A stretch of 64,000 bases of DNA from Bariatricus massiliensis (GCF_900086725.1 NZ_LT574836.1:244199-308198), one strand, 5' to 3'; positions 16,843 to 25,715 are shown, counted from the stretch's first letter. The notes: generated by a model from the letters alone, not told the origin. Numbers and translations: made by a program.

Positions 16843-17853
16843 TTACAGCAGGTTGAGGTTATGAGCAGCCGCATACTCTAGTATCTCTTCTGGCCATACG
16901 GAGGATTGGACTTCCCCGATATGTGCTTTTCTTAAATAGTACATACAGATACGTGACTGGCCGATACCGCCGCCCACTGTATAAGGCAGTTCCCCAGCAA
17001 GGAGTGCTTTTTGAAAATCAAGTTCTATCCGGTCTTCACATCCGGCAGCTTTTAGTTGGCGCAGAAGCGCTTCCTCATCTACCCGGATTCCCATGGAGGA
17101 AAGTTCAAGGGCGATATCCAGAACCGGATAGTAGACGATGATGTCACCGTTCAGCTCCCAGTCGTCATAGTCCGGCGCACGTCCGTCGTGCTTTTCGCCG
17201 GAAGCCAGTGTCTTGCCGATCTGTTTGATGAAGATGGCTCCTTTTGCCTTGGCAAACCGGTACTCACGTTCTTTCGGTGTTTTGTCCGGATACATGGTCT
17301 CCAGTTCCTGAGCGGTGATAAAAGTAATCTCATCGGGCAGGAAGGCCTCTATGTAATTGTAGCGTCTTGCCATGAACTGTTCGGTCTCCTTCAAGGCGCT
17401 GTACACTTTGTTCACGGTATATTCCAGAGTCTCCATGTTGCGCTCTTCCTTGGAAATGACCTTCTCCCAATCCCACTGGTCCACATATATGGAGTGGATA
17501 TTATCGGTATCCTCGTCACGACGAATGGCGCTCATGTCAGTGTAAAGTCCCTCGCCGGAATGAAATTCGTAGCGTTTAAGTGCGTAGCGTTTCCATTTTG
17601 CCAGAGAGTGGACAATCTCTACCTCCCTGTCGTTCTGCTCCTTTACACCGAAGGAGACCGGTCGTTCCACCCCGTTCAGATTGTCGTTAAGACCTGATTC
17701 GGGTCTTACGAACAGTGGGGCGGAGACACGTGTCAGGTGTAGTGATTTGGCAAGGGCGCGCTCAAAATGGTCCTTTACTTCTTTTATTGCGACTTCTGTT
17801 TCGCGGATAGTAAGCGGAGAAGAGTAATTCTCCGGTATCTGTAAATTCTCCAT
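16843..17853 (-). CDS. asnA: Aspartate-ammonia ligase
   Basis: ATP-dependent asparagine synthesis from aspartate and ammonia; class II synthetase-like fold. 336 residues, family length. N-terminal MENLQIPENYSSPLTIRETEVAIKEVK, substrate loops RVSAPLFVRPESGLNDNLNG, HSIYVDQWDWEKVI and C-terminal GGGIGQSRICMYYLRKAHIGEVQ. Start ATG 17853 has GAAAGGAAGAG before it. A promoter is seen at 17886-17915. Confidence 0.96.
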   Translation of the reverse strand: MENLQIPENYSSPLTIRETEVAIKEVKDHFERALAKSLHLTRVSAPLFVRPESGLNDNLNGVERPVSFGVKEQNDREVEIVHSLAKWKRYALKRYEFHSGEGLYTDMSAIRRDEDTDNIHSIYVDQWDWEKVISKEERNMETLEYTVNKVYSALKETEQFMARRYNYIEAFLPDEITFITAQELETMYPDKTPKEREYRFAKAKGAIFIKQIGKTLASGEKHDGRAPDYDDWELNGDIIVYYPVLDIALELSSMGIRVDEEALLRQLKAAGCEDRIELDFQKALLAGELPYTVGGGIGQSRICMYYLRKAHIGEVQSSVWPEEILEYAAAHNLNLL

Positions 17854-17885
17854 GTATCTCTTCCTTTCTTAACCATATTATCTCT

Positions 17886-17915
17886 AGTGTAGTGGAAAAC
17901 GGTATTTTTTGTCAA
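17886..17915 (-). promoter_or_regulatory. asnA: Promoter of asnA with nearby palindrome
   Basis: On the minus strand TTGACA (17915-17910), 18 bp, TACACT (17891-17886). A perfect 12-bp palindrome TTTCTTAAGAAA lies just upstream at 17922-17933 and could be an operator. Confidence 0.65.
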
Positions 17916-18134
17916 TCACATTTTCTTAAGAAATGAATCAGGGAAACTTTAGAAAATTGACATAGGAAGGTCACAAATATCCATTATGATATAAACATAG
18001 TTGCGTGAGAGAAAGTAATTTTACATTTGCAAAATAAACAGGCATATAAGTGGGGGAAGCATAATATAATTAAAATGTCGGGTTTTATCTTTCTGAGATA
18101 AAAAATACACTGAACAGTAAAGGAGGTATTCTAT

Positions 18135-18293
18135 ATGCATGAAGAGAAAAAGACTGCAGGGCAGGAGACAATTTCTATGGAAGAATACTTATGGAAACGG
18201 CAGAAGATAAGAGAGAGGGAAGACTGGAGACGGGGAGCTGCCGGTGGCGAAGAAAAAAGTCCTGCCTGGATGGTGGCAGAACTTTATGTTTAA
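18135..18293 (+). CDS. Small charged protein (52 residues)
   Basis: Begins MHEEKKTAGQ, ends VAELYV with TAA at 18291-18293. Strong ribosome site AGGAGG (18121-18126) 8 bases before ATG. Charged and rich in Glu, Lys, Arg and Trp; no membrane segment, family not recognised. The good initiation site is the main support. A TTGACA at 17957-17962 upstream lacks a well-spaced -10. Confidence 0.5.
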   Translation: MHEEKKTAGQETISMEEYLWKRQKIREREDWRRGAAGGEEKSPAWMVAELYV

Positions 18294-18302
18294 TCAACAG
18301 GG

Positions 18303-18527
18303 CTAGTGCATACTGTCATTATCCTCAGAGTTATCCTTGTGAGAAAGCTTATAGAACATGGTATAAGCATATAAGAGCACAGGAACTAAGATAGTGCAGG
18401 CTATGGAGGCCTTTAAAAATCCTTGTGACTTGGTGTGGTCGATAAAAGCAAATACAAGCGTGCTTGCATACATCGCGACAAGGAGGACAACACCGATTAT
18501 GGCGAGAATGCGCTTAGTTTTTTTCAA
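18303..18527 (-). CDS. Small two-helix membrane protein
   Basis: 74 residues. Two hydrophobic helices (about residues 7-28 and 38-58) and a short charged tail ending SHKDNSEDNDSMH. Start is TTG 18527 with GAGGTGATT upstream on the minus strand. It converges closely on the 18135 gene (9 bp between stops), with no clear terminator between. Family not recognised. Confidence 0.65.
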   Translation of the reverse strand: MKKTKRILAIIGVVLLVAMYASTLVFAFIDHTKSQGFLKASIACTILVPVLLYAYTMFYKLSHKDNSEDNDSMH

Positions 18528-18599
18528 AATTAATCACCTCATAAATTTGTACTTTATACACATTATATAGAGAAAAATGCAAATCTACAAGAAAATGTT

Positions 18600-18628
18600 T
18601 TGCAAAGTCGGGGAAAATGCATTATACT
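18600..18628 (+). promoter_or_regulatory. Promoter of the SEC-C protein gene
   Basis: TTGCAA 18600-18605, 17 bp, TATACT 18623-18628. Confidence 0.65.
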
Positions 18629-18664
18629 AACTAAAGTAGAAGAAACAAAAAGGAGAACTATAAG

Positions 18665-19171
18665 ATGAGTACATTATTGGAACAGTGGAGAGATACGGCT
18701 TATTCCAAAGAGATGGATAAAGGAGAGCTTCAGAAATTTTGGGGAACTTATTTCCAGATAGAAAAAGAAATCTATGAAAAGCTTTTGACAAATCCAGATG
18801 AAGAAGTCAAGGGGACAGTCAAAGAGCTTGCGGAAAAATATGGAATCGAAGTATTCACAATGACTGGTTTTCTGGATGGAATCAACGACAGTTTGAAAGA
18901 GCCTAACCCGATTGAGACAATGGATGAAGACACGGAAGTAAGTCTGATGTTTGACAAAGAACTGCTCTATAAGAATATGGTGGATGCAAAAGCAGACTGG
19001 CTGTATGAACTGCCGCAGTGGGAGGAGATTTTCTCAGAAGAAAAGAGAAAAGAACTCTACAAAGAGCAGAAAAGTTCCCGTACCGTACACGTGGAGAAAA
19101 AGGTATATCCCAACGACCCATGTCCGTGCGGAAGCGGCAAAAAGTATAAAAAGTGCTGCGGAAAGAACTAA
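18665..19171 (+). CDS. SEC-C metal-binding domain protein
   Basis: 168 residues. The N-terminal ~140 residues are helical and acidic and of unknown function. The C-terminus PNDPCPCGSGKKYKKCCGKN is a zinc-binding SEC-C motif as at the end of SecA. Such small SEC-C proteins are common in Clostridia and may act as adaptors; no partner is evident here. ATG 18665 follows AAGGAGAACTATAAG. Own promoter and terminator, so monocistronic. Confidence 0.85.
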   Translation: MSTLLEQWRDTAYSKEMDKGELQKFWGTYFQIEKEIYEKLLTNPDEEVKGTVKELAEKYGIEVFTMTGFLDGINDSLKEPNPIETMDEDTEVSLMFDKELLYKNMVDAKADWLYELPQWEEIFSEEKRKELYKEQKSSRTVHVEKKVYPNDPCPCGSGKKYKKCCGKN

Positions 19172-19203
19172 CAGCTGCTAGGCATTATGATAAGTATGGC
19201 AGG

Positions 19204-19233
19204 AAGGAGTGGACTTAATGTCCACTCCTTTTT
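19204..19233 (+). terminator. Terminator after the SEC-C gene
   Basis: AAGGAGTGGAC (19204-19214) pairs with GTCCACTCCTT (19220-19230), 5-base loop, then T. Confidence 0.9.
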
Positions 19234-19248
19234 AAACAGGGGGATAAG

Positions 19249-19992
19249 GTGATTTTTGGAATAATCTGTGTAGGTTACTATTTTGCGATTTGCTGTTATA
19301 TAAGAAAATGGGATTCAAAATTCCCTAGAATCTGGCTGGCCTTGGGAGTGGTATCGTTTTTGCTCGGCTGGCGGTGGGAACGGCTTCCTGAAGTGGTCAC
19401 CGCTGGATTGGAGATGGCAGGACTGATTGTGTTGTTGATTTTTGCTGCTGTGGAGCTTTTGATCCTTTCAGGGATGAAAGAGGATAAGTGCGCCGGGGAG
19501 GCGGAATATATTATTGTGCTCGGTGCAAAGGTCGACGGCTATCATCTCACCGATGCACTGAAGCAGCGCCTTGACAAAGCGTTATTATATCTGAGGACCC
19601 ACGACAAAACAAAAGTAATCGTATCAGGTGGTCAGGGGCCGGAGGAATATGTGACAGAGGCTCAGGCTATGGCTGAATACTTAATCCGCTGCGGCGTGGA
19701 GCCATCCAGAATCCTCAAAGAAGAAAAGTCCACGACCACACGGGAGAATTTGATTTTTTCGGGACGGATCATGAGAGAAGATCCAGACACAGAGTGTATG
19801 GCAAGGACAGGGATTGTGACGAACAACTTTCATATTTACCGTGCGGTATGCATTGCAAAACAAGTGGGCTATCAAAACGTGATAGCTTTGGCGGCGCCTA
19901 CTGCACCGATTATGTTTGTGAATTACATGACACGCGAATTTTTTGGAGTGCTTAAAATGTGGGCAGAGCGGAAGAAGACAAAAGTAGATTGA
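19249..19992 (+). CDS. YdcF/SanA-like DUF218 membrane protein
   Basis: 247 residues. Two or three N-terminal membrane helices (about residues 1-85) are followed by a DUF218 domain: AEYIIVLGAKVDGYHLTDALKQRL, KVIVSGGQG, ILKEEKSTTTRENLIFS and IVTNNFHIYRA. The family is linked to envelope or cell-wall metabolism (SanA, ElyC); the reaction is unknown. Start GTG 19249 follows AGGGGGATAAG. Its last codons overlap the -35 of the threonine T-box promoter. Confidence 0.8.
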   Translation: MIFGIICVGYYFAICCYIRKWDSKFPRIWLALGVVSFLLGWRWERLPEVVTAGLEMAGLIVLLIFAAVELLILSGMKEDKCAGEAEYIIVLGAKVDGYHLTDALKQRLDKALLYLRTHDKTKVIVSGGQGPEEYVTEAQAMAEYLIRCGVEPSRILKEEKSTTTRENLIFSGRIMREDPDTECMARTGIVTNNFHIYRAVCIAKQVGYQNVIALAAPTAPIMFVNYMTREFFGVLKMWAERKKTKVD

Positions 19993-20016
19993 CAAAAAAA
20001 ATCTTCGTGATATAAT
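19989..20016 (+). promoter_or_regulatory. Promoter of the threonine T-box operon
   Basis: TTGACA 19989-19994, 16 bp, TATAAT 20011-20016. The -35 overlaps the stop region of the preceding gene. Confidence 0.75.
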
Positions 20017-20023
20017 GGATAAA

Positions 20024-20260
20024 AAGCGTTGACGAGACGAGTAAGGCGTGGAAGGATACAGAGAGAGAAGCCATAGGCTGGAAGCTTCTTATCACAGAAC
20101 CGTCTGAAGACTACCTCTGAGCGGCTGTAAAGCAGCACGGCTGATACCGTTATCATCAAATGAAGTGGTTTCGGAACAATTTCCCGAAACAAGCGGGGTG
20201 GAACCGCGAGTTAAAAAAGAACTCGTCCCTTGCAGCAACCCAAGCTGCAAGGGACTTTTT
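20024..20260 (+). promoter_or_regulatory. T-box leader, threonine specifier (ACT)
   Basis: T-box core GGGGTGGAACCGCG at 20195-20208. Terminator GTCCCTTGCAG (20225-20235) with CTGCAAGGGAC (20245-20255) and five T. Stem I contains GAAG-ACT-A (ACT at 20110-20112), a Thr codon in the same local context as the Cys specifier of the first T-box. The first threonine-related gene, thrS, starts 1.5 kb downstream after two other genes. Confidence 0.92.
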
Positions 20261-20271
20261 GCGTGAAGCAA

Positions 20272-20473
20272 GGATTGCCAGCGGCGCAATAAGAGGGAAG
20301 GAGGGTGCTTGCACCCGAAAGCCCGCTTATTGCGGCATTGTCAGGCTGCACACGACTGAGAAGGAGCGAAGCGGAATCGAAGTGCGCTCCGTGTGCAGAC
20401 TGTAGTAGCACAGGTCTCTTCTGTGCTACACTGGCAATCCGTAAGACCAGCGGCGCAATAAGAGGGAAGGAGG
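20272..20473 (+). repeat. Structured insertion with 27-bp direct repeats
   Basis: Two identical 27-bp copies (20278-20304 and 20447-20473), each ending in AAGAGGGAAGGAGG. Between and around them: inverted repeat GGATTGCCAG (20272-20281) / CTGGCAATCC (20431-20440); hairpin GTAGCACAG/CTGTGCTAC (20405-20429); long stem CTGCACACG (20346-20354) / CGTGTGCAG (20390-20398) with inner GGAGCG/CGCTCC; GGGTGC-TT-GCACCC (20303-20316); CGCAATAAG (20285-20293) / CTTATTGCG (20326-20334). The second copy supplies the ribosome site of the next gene. No coding gene within. Confidence 0.75.
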
Positions 20474-20478
20474 TACAC

Positions 20479-21357
20479 ATGAACAGTATCAATGATTGTT
20501 ACACCTTGAATAATGGAATTAAGATTCCATGTATTGGCTTCGGTACTTACAAGGCTGCCGAGGGAAATAATATACAAATTTTAAAGACTGCGATAGAAGC
20601 GGGATACCGCTATTTTGATACCGCATCCTTTTATGGAACGGAAGATTACCTTGGGGAGGCGGTGAGACAAAGCGGACTGCCTAGGGAAGAGTTCTTTCTG
20701 GTCTCCAAGATGTGGAAAGAGGAGATGGGGTATGACAGGACGAAAAAGGCGTTTGAGGAAACATTGCAGCGTCTTCAGACGGATTATCTTGATATGTATT
20801 TGATACACTGGCCAAGGCCGGAGGCTTCCTGCAGCGAGTGGAAACAGTTAGACTTAGATACGTGGAGAGCTATGGAAGAGCTTTGTCAAGAGGGAAGAAT
20901 CAAAGCGATTGGATTGAGCAACTTTCTTCCACAGCATCTGGAAAACATTCTTGCACATTGTAAGATAAAACCGGCGGCTGTGCAGTTGGAGCTCCATCCG
21001 GGCTATATGCAGGAGGCTGGGGTGCGCTACTGTGAAGAGAAAGGGATTTTGCTTCAGGCGTGGAGCCCCATCGGAAGACAGCGGGTGCTGAACGAGCCGC
21101 TTCTTGTTGAACTGGCGCAGAAATATCAGGTGTCCCCGGCACAAATATGCTTGAGGTTCCTTGTGCAGAGAGGCATTGTACCGCTGCCGAAATCTTCATC
21201 TATGGAGAGGATGAAGCAGAATATGGAAGTATTCGGATTTGATATTTCCACGGAGGATATGTACCGCATAGCCACCATGCCTCAGGCCGGATGGTCAGGT
21301 GAGCACCCGGACCCGGAAGTGGCACAGAAGATAAACAAAAGAAAGATTGGGGAATAG
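20479..21357 (+). CDS. Aldo/keto reductase
   Basis: NADPH-dependent carbonyl reductase of the AKR superfamily (2,5-diketo-gluconate reductase-like), cytoplasmic TIM barrel. 292 residues from ATG 20479 (MNSINDCYTLNNG); longer frames would run into the repeat region. Catalytic tetrad visible: Asp in FDTASF, Tyr in FYGTED, Lys in LVSKMW and His in YLIHWP. Cofactor region PLPKSSSMERMKQNM. First gene behind the threonine T-box although no direct threonine link is known; followed 2 bp later by the thioesterase. Confidence 0.92.
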   Translation: MNSINDCYTLNNGIKIPCIGFGTYKAAEGNNIQILKTAIEAGYRYFDTASFYGTEDYLGEAVRQSGLPREEFFLVSKMWKEEMGYDRTKKAFEETLQRLQTDYLDMYLIHWPRPEASCSEWKQLDLDTWRAMEELCQEGRIKAIGLSNFLPQHLENILAHCKIKPAAVQLELHPGYMQEAGVRYCEEKGILLQAWSPIGRQRVLNEPLLVELAQKYQVSPAQICLRFLVQRGIVPLPKSSSMERMKQNMEVFGFDISTEDMYRIATMPQAGWSGEHPDPEVAQKINKRKIGE

Positions 21358-21359
21358 AG

Positions 21360-21773
21360 ATGAGACCATATCAGCATAAAGTGCAGTATTATGAGACAGA
21401 TCAAATGAAAGTGGTCCACCATTCTAACTATATACGTTGGTTTGAAGAGGCTAGAATTGATTATATGGAGCAGCTCGGTATGCCTTATGAGGATATGGAG
21501 AAGAATGGAATTATTAGTCCGGTAATTTCTGTAGAAGCAGAGTATTTAAGGATGGTAAAATTTGGCGACACTGTTGTCATAGAAGCCAAAATCAAGGAAT
21601 ACAACGGGATTAAACTTACCATTGGGTATTCGGTGGTGGACGAGTCCACCGGCATGGTGCACTGCAGGGGAATTACCAGACACTGTTTCTTGAATGAAAA
21701 GGGACGCCCTGTCTCTCTGAAGAGAGAATGCCCCCAATATCATGAAATGTTTTTAAAAGGCTTGGAAGCCTAA
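21360..21773 (+). CDS. Acyl-CoA thioesterase, YbgC/4-hydroxybenzoyl-CoA type
   Basis: Hot-dog fold thioesterase, 137 residues, family length. Signature YYETDQMKVVHHSNYIRWFEEAR with the catalytic Asp in ETDQM. Substrate not predictable (short or aromatic acyl-CoA). Sits 2 bp after the aldo/keto reductase and 20 bp before thrS, so it belongs to the same T-box transcript. Confidence 0.88.
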   Translation: MRPYQHKVQYYETDQMKVVHHSNYIRWFEEARIDYMEQLGMPYEDMEKNGIISPVISVEAEYLRMVKFGDTVVIEAKIKEYNGIKLTIGYSVVDESTGMVHCRGITRHCFLNEKGRPVSLKRECPQYHEMFLKGLEA

Positions 21774-21793
21774 AAGAAAGAGAGGAAGATAAT

Positions 21794-23719
21794 ATGAAAA
21801 TTACATTGAAAGATGGCTCCGTGAAGGAATATGACCAGAGCAAGTCCGTCATCGACATTGCCGCCGATATCAGTGAAGGACTGGCAAGGGTTGCCACGGC
21901 AGGTGAAGTGAACGGTGAAATTGTGGACTTGAGAACGGTAATAGACGAAGATTGTGAATTGAGCATCTTGACTTTTAATGATGAAAAAGGAAAAGGCGCT
22001 TTTCGCCATACTGCGTCACATATTATGGCACAGGCAGTGAAGAGATTGTATCCAGATGCGAAGCTTGCAATCGGGCCTTCTGTGGCGGATGGATTCTATT
22101 ACGATATTGATAGGGAAGTTCCTTTAGTAGCGGAAGATTTGGAAAAAATTGAAGCGGAAATGAAAAAGATTGTAAAGGAAGCACTCCCGATTGAACAATA
22201 TACAATGCCGCGGAATGAGGCGATTGCATATTTCAAAGAAAAAGGAGAACCATATAAAGTAGAATTGATTGAAGATCTGCCCGAAGATGAAGTTATCAGC
22301 TTTTATTCACAGGGAGAGTTCACTGACCTTTGTGCCGGACCGCACCTTATGACGACGAAACCTGTAAAGGCAATCAAGCTTACCAGTCTGGCGGGAGCTT
22401 ACTGGAGAGGCAGCGAGAAGAATAAGATGCTGCAGAGAATCTATGGAACTGCCTACCCTAAAAAGGCAGAATTGGATGAGTATCTGCACATGATAGAGGA
22501 AGCCAAGAAGCGTGATCATAGAAAATTAGGAAAAGAACTTGGACTGTTCATGATGCGTGACGAAGGTCCGGGATTCCCATTCTTCCTTCCAAAGGGCATG
22601 GTGCTCAAGAATCAGCTGCTTGATTACTGGAGAGAGATTCACCATAGAAATGGATACGTGGAGATTGCAACACCAATCATGCTGAGCCGTCATCTCTGGG
22701 AGACATCAGGACACTGGGACCACTACAAGGACAATATGTATACAACGGTTATTGACGAAGAGGATTTTGCTATCAAACCGATGAACTGTCCGGGGGGAAT
22801 CCTTGCATATGAAGCAGAACCGCGCTCTTACCGAGACCTGCCGCTACGCATGGGAGAGCTGGGACTGGTACACAGACATGAAAAATCAGGACAGCTGCAT
22901 GGACTGATGCGTGTAAGATGCTTTACACAGGATGATGCCCATATCTTTATGATGCCGGAACAAATCCGTGATGAAATCAAAGGAGTGGCAAGGCTGATCG
23001 ATGAGGTTTACAGTCTGTTTGGTTTTAAATACCATGTAGAGCTTTCCACAAGGCCGGAAAACAGTATGGGAAGTGATGAAGACTGGGAAATGGCTACATC
23101 GGCGCTTCAGGGAGCCCTCGATGATCTGGGACTTAACTATGTTGTGAATGAAGGCGACGGTGCGTTCTACGGTCCTAAGATAGACTTCCATTTGGAGGAT
23201 TCCATCGGAAGGACATGGCAATGTGGTACCATCCAGCTTGATTTCCAGCTTCCTCTTAGATTTAACTTGGAATACACAGGGGCTGACGGAGAAAAGCATC
23301 GTCCAATCATGATTCACCGTGTAGCGTTCGGCTCTATTGAACGTTTTATCGGAATATTGATCGAACATTTTGCAGGGGCGTTCCCGACATGGCTTGCTCC
23401 GGTACAGGTAAAAGTGCTCCCGATATCTGATAAATACATGGAATATGGGAAGAAGGTTCTTTCTGAGCTGGAGCACGCCGGAATCCGGGCCGAGATAGAT
23501 ACACGCGCCGAAAAAATCGGATATAAGATACGTGAGGCGCAGATGCAGAAAATACCTTATATGCTTGTTGTGGGAGCAAAAGAGGAAGAAGACGGACTTG
23601 TGTCTGTGAGAAGTAGATTTGAAGGGGACGAAGGACAGAAAAATTTAAGTGACTTTGTAGCTGCTATCAAAATGGAAATTGCGGCGAAGACAGTCAGAGA
23701 AGTAAAAAGTAAGGAATAA
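21794..23719 (+). CDS. thrS: Threonyl-tRNA synthetase
   Basis: Class II synthetase charging tRNA-Thr. 641 residues with TGS domain (about 1-61), editing domain with HTASHIMAQAVKRLYPDAKL (about 76-95), catalytic core with zinc ligand in MNCPGG and motif 3 IHRVAFGSIERFIGILIEHFAG, then the anticodon-binding domain (about 535-635). ATG 21794 has GAGAGGAAGATAAT upstream. Third gene of the transcript led by the threonine T-box. Confidence 0.97.
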   Translation: MKITLKDGSVKEYDQSKSVIDIAADISEGLARVATAGEVNGEIVDLRTVIDEDCELSILTFNDEKGKGAFRHTASHIMAQAVKRLYPDAKLAIGPSVADGFYYDIDREVPLVAEDLEKIEAEMKKIVKEALPIEQYTMPRNEAIAYFKEKGEPYKVELIEDLPEDEVISFYSQGEFTDLCAGPHLMTTKPVKAIKLTSLAGAYWRGSEKNKMLQRIYGTAYPKKAELDEYLHMIEEAKKRDHRKLGKELGLFMMRDEGPGFPFFLPKGMVLKNQLLDYWREIHHRNGYVEIATPIMLSRHLWETSGHWDHYKDNMYTTVIDEEDFAIKPMNCPGGILAYEAEPRSYRDLPLRMGELGLVHRHEKSGQLHGLMRVRCFTQDDAHIFMMPEQIRDEIKGVARLIDEVYSLFGFKYHVELSTRPENSMGSDEDWEMATSALQGALDDLGLNYVVNEGDGAFYGPKIDFHLEDSIGRTWQCGTIQLDFQLPLRFNLEYTGADGEKHRPIMIHRVAFGSIERFIGILIEHFAGAFPTWLAPVQVKVLPISDKYMEYGKKVLSELEHAGIRAEIDTRAEKIGYKIREAQMQKIPYMLVVGAKEEEDGLVSVRSRFEGDEGQKNLSDFVAAIKMEIAAKTVREVKSKE

Positions 23720-23820
23720 AAATAGCGCTGTGCGCCGCTTCCTTTTCTACGTTTGTGGAATAATAGAAAATGGGATTGGGCATACTAGTACAGATTTCAG
23801 AAATAGAAGGAGGTAATAGT

Positions 23821-24141
23821 ATGCCAGAATTAAAGTGTACAGTGCAGACATGTTTGCACAACAAGAATTTTTACTGTGACCTGAATGCAATCAAAGTAGG
23901 AGGAGACTCCGCTAAAAGAGCAGAGGAGACATGCTGTGACAGCTTTGAAGAAAGAAAAAGCGGAACATACAGCAATGTTACAGGGGAAGCAACACCTACA
24001 AGTAAAATTGACTGTAAGGCAGTGGAATGTAAATACAATGAAGAATGTGCCTGTCATGCCGGAAAAATCAGTGTTGAAGGAAGTCAGGCCTGCCAATGCA
24101 GCCAGACAGAATGTGCAACCTTCACATGCTGCGGAAAGTAG
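23821..24141 (+). CDS. DUF1540 protein, two Cys-rich repeats
   Basis: 106 residues, two tandem DUF1540 modules each with four or more cysteines: CTVQTCLHNKNFYCDLNAIKV with ETCCDSF, and CKAVECKYNEECACHAGKISV with CATFTC. The pattern suggests metal binding; the function of the family is not established. ATG 23821 is chosen because AGAAGGAGGTAATAGT lies directly before it; a longer frame from 23770 would precede that site. Confidence 0.85.
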   Translation: MPELKCTVQTCLHNKNFYCDLNAIKVGGDSAKRAEETCCDSFEERKSGTYSNVTGEATPTSKIDCKAVECKYNEECACHAGKISVEGSQACQCSQTECATFTCCGK

Positions 24142-24150
24142 TAAAAGACA

Positions 24151-24181
24151 AAAAAGACACCTGTGCGGCAGGTGTCTTTTT
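24151..24181 (+). terminator. Terminator after the DUF1540 gene
   Basis: AAAAAGACACCTG pairs with CAGGTGTCTTTTT around a 5-base loop. Confidence 0.92.
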
Positions 24182-24219
24182 GCGTGCCGGCAATAGTTTT
24201 TAAGATTAGTCTATAATGG

Positions 24220-24249
24220 TTGACTCTAGAGCCTTTGGGACGGTATAAT
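24220..24249 (+). promoter_or_regulatory. Promoter of the AI-2E permease gene
   Basis: TTGACT 24220-24225, 18 bp, TATAAT 24244-24249. Confidence 0.7.
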
Positions 24250-24280
24250 GAAAAAGACTATGAGAGAAAAGGTGACTTAA

Positions 24281-25681
24281 ATGGAAAAAGATGAAAAAAA
24301 GGCTTCTTCGGCCCCTTATTATGACAAAAGACCTAAATTTGGAAATAAAGGACCGTCAAAACTTCGCCAGCAGTTCAGTCAGGGGATGACTTATTTTCTA
24401 GTCATTGTAGCCTGTGTACTGTTTTACTTTGCGCTTCTCCGGCTGGACGCTATATCCGGCGCGGTGACAAAGATCATAAATGTACTCAAGCCTGTAATAT
24501 ATGGGCTGGCAATCGCCTATCTGCTGAATCCAATCGTGAAAAATGTGGACCGGTTCCTTGTACCGCTTCTTGAGAAAAAACTGGACAGGAAGAAAGCTCG
24601 TAAATTGTCCAGAGGAATCGGCGTCATAACGGCTATCTTATTTTTGATTGTTTTGATTGTGGCTCTGTGTAATATGCTGATACCAGAATTGTATAAAAGT
24701 ATCCGTGACTTAATCTATACACTGCCCGGACAGTTGAGCGAGATGGTAGATAAGTTCAATCATTTTCAGTCAAAAGACACGACGACTCGTGTGTTCATAC
24801 AAAATATTTTAGAGCAGGGGACTGAGAGTCTTCAGACATGGCTTCGCAACGACCTGCTCCGCCAGACGAACACTTTGATGTCCAATCTTACCGTAGGGGT
24901 TATCAGTATTGTCAACGAACTCCTCAATTTCCTGATTGGGCTGATTGTTTCTGTGTACGTACTTTTCAGTAAAGAACTGTTTGCGGCTCAGTGTAAGAAG
25001 ATTGTGTATGCACTTATGAAGACTAATCATGCCAACATGATGCTTCATCTGGCCCAAAAGAGCAATGACATTTTCGGCGGTTTTATTATAGGAAAAATAA
25101 TTGATTCCGCAATTATAGGAGTGCTCTGTTTTATCGGACTGACACTTTTAAATATGCCTTATACATTGCTTGTCAGTGTTATAGTAGGAGTGACAAATAT
25201 CATTCCATTCTTTGGTCCCTACATTGGAGCAATACCGAGTGCACTGCTGATATTACTGGAAGACCCAAGAAAGGGTATTTATTTTATTATTTTCATCCTG
25301 TTTCTTCAACAGCTTGACGGGAACATTATTGGCCCGAAGATTCTCGGGGATTCCACCGGCTTGTCGGCCTTTTGGGTTGTCTTCTCCATCCTTTTGGGAG
25401 GCGGTCTGTTCGGCGTCGTTGGAATGATTGTAGGCGTCCCGACTTTTGCGGTCATTTATTATATTATTATGATGATCGTGAATCAGATGCTTGAGAGAAA
25501 GAAGCTGCCGCTTACTACGGTGAATTATGGCGTGAAGAGTTATGTGGATGAAGACGGGCAGTTCGTAAGCGATGATGTTGAAGCTGTGAGTGAGATTAAA
25601 AATGAGGATGAGAAGTCCATTCATCAGTTTATAAAAGAGGAAGAAGAACGTCAGGGCTCTGAAAAAGATGAAGATAAATAA
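24281..25681 (+). CDS. AI-2E family transporter
   Basis: Polytopic membrane protein of the AI-2E (YtvI/PerM/TqsA) family; members export signals, drugs or ions and the true substrate is open. 466 residues: basic N-terminus, helices at about 35-55, 65-85 and 105-130, a soluble segment, then a helical C-terminal half with the family pattern GFIIGKIIDSAIIGVLCFIG, NIIPFFGPYIGAIPSA and GVPTFAVIYYII. The last ~55 residues are acidic and cytoplasmic. ATG 24281 follows AAAGGTGACTTAA. metA starts 34 bp later. Confidence 0.87.
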   Translation: MEKDEKKASSAPYYDKRPKFGNKGPSKLRQQFSQGMTYFLVIVACVLFYFALLRLDAISGAVTKIINVLKPVIYGLAIAYLLNPIVKNVDRFLVPLLEKKLDRKKARKLSRGIGVITAILFLIVLIVALCNMLIPELYKSIRDLIYTLPGQLSEMVDKFNHFQSKDTTTRVFIQNILEQGTESLQTWLRNDLLRQTNTLMSNLTVGVISIVNELLNFLIGLIVSVYVLFSKELFAAQCKKIVYALMKTNHANMMLHLAQKSNDIFGGFIIGKIIDSAIIGVLCFIGLTLLNMPYTLLVSVIVGVTNIIPFFGPYIGAIPSALLILLEDPRKGIYFIIFILFLQQLDGNIIGPKILGDSTGLSAFWVVFSILLGGGLFGVVGMIVGVPTFAVIYYIIMMIVNQMLERKKLPLTTVNYGVKSYVDEDGQFVSDDVEAVSEIKNEDEKSIHQFIKEEEERQGSEKDEDK

Positions 25682-25715
25682 AAGCTGGAAAGAATAATAG
25701 AAAAGGGGAATTATT

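Noticed and set aside
20305..20478. N-terminal extension of the aldo/keto reductase
   Set aside because: The in-frame upstream codons run through the repeat-rich segment, give a Cys/Arg-rich peptide unlike the family, and the clear ribosome site is just before 20479.
25682..25715. SAM riboswitch or methionine T-box for metA
   Set aside because: Only 34 bp separate the genes, and no such structure is visible upstream of the AI-2E permease gene either.
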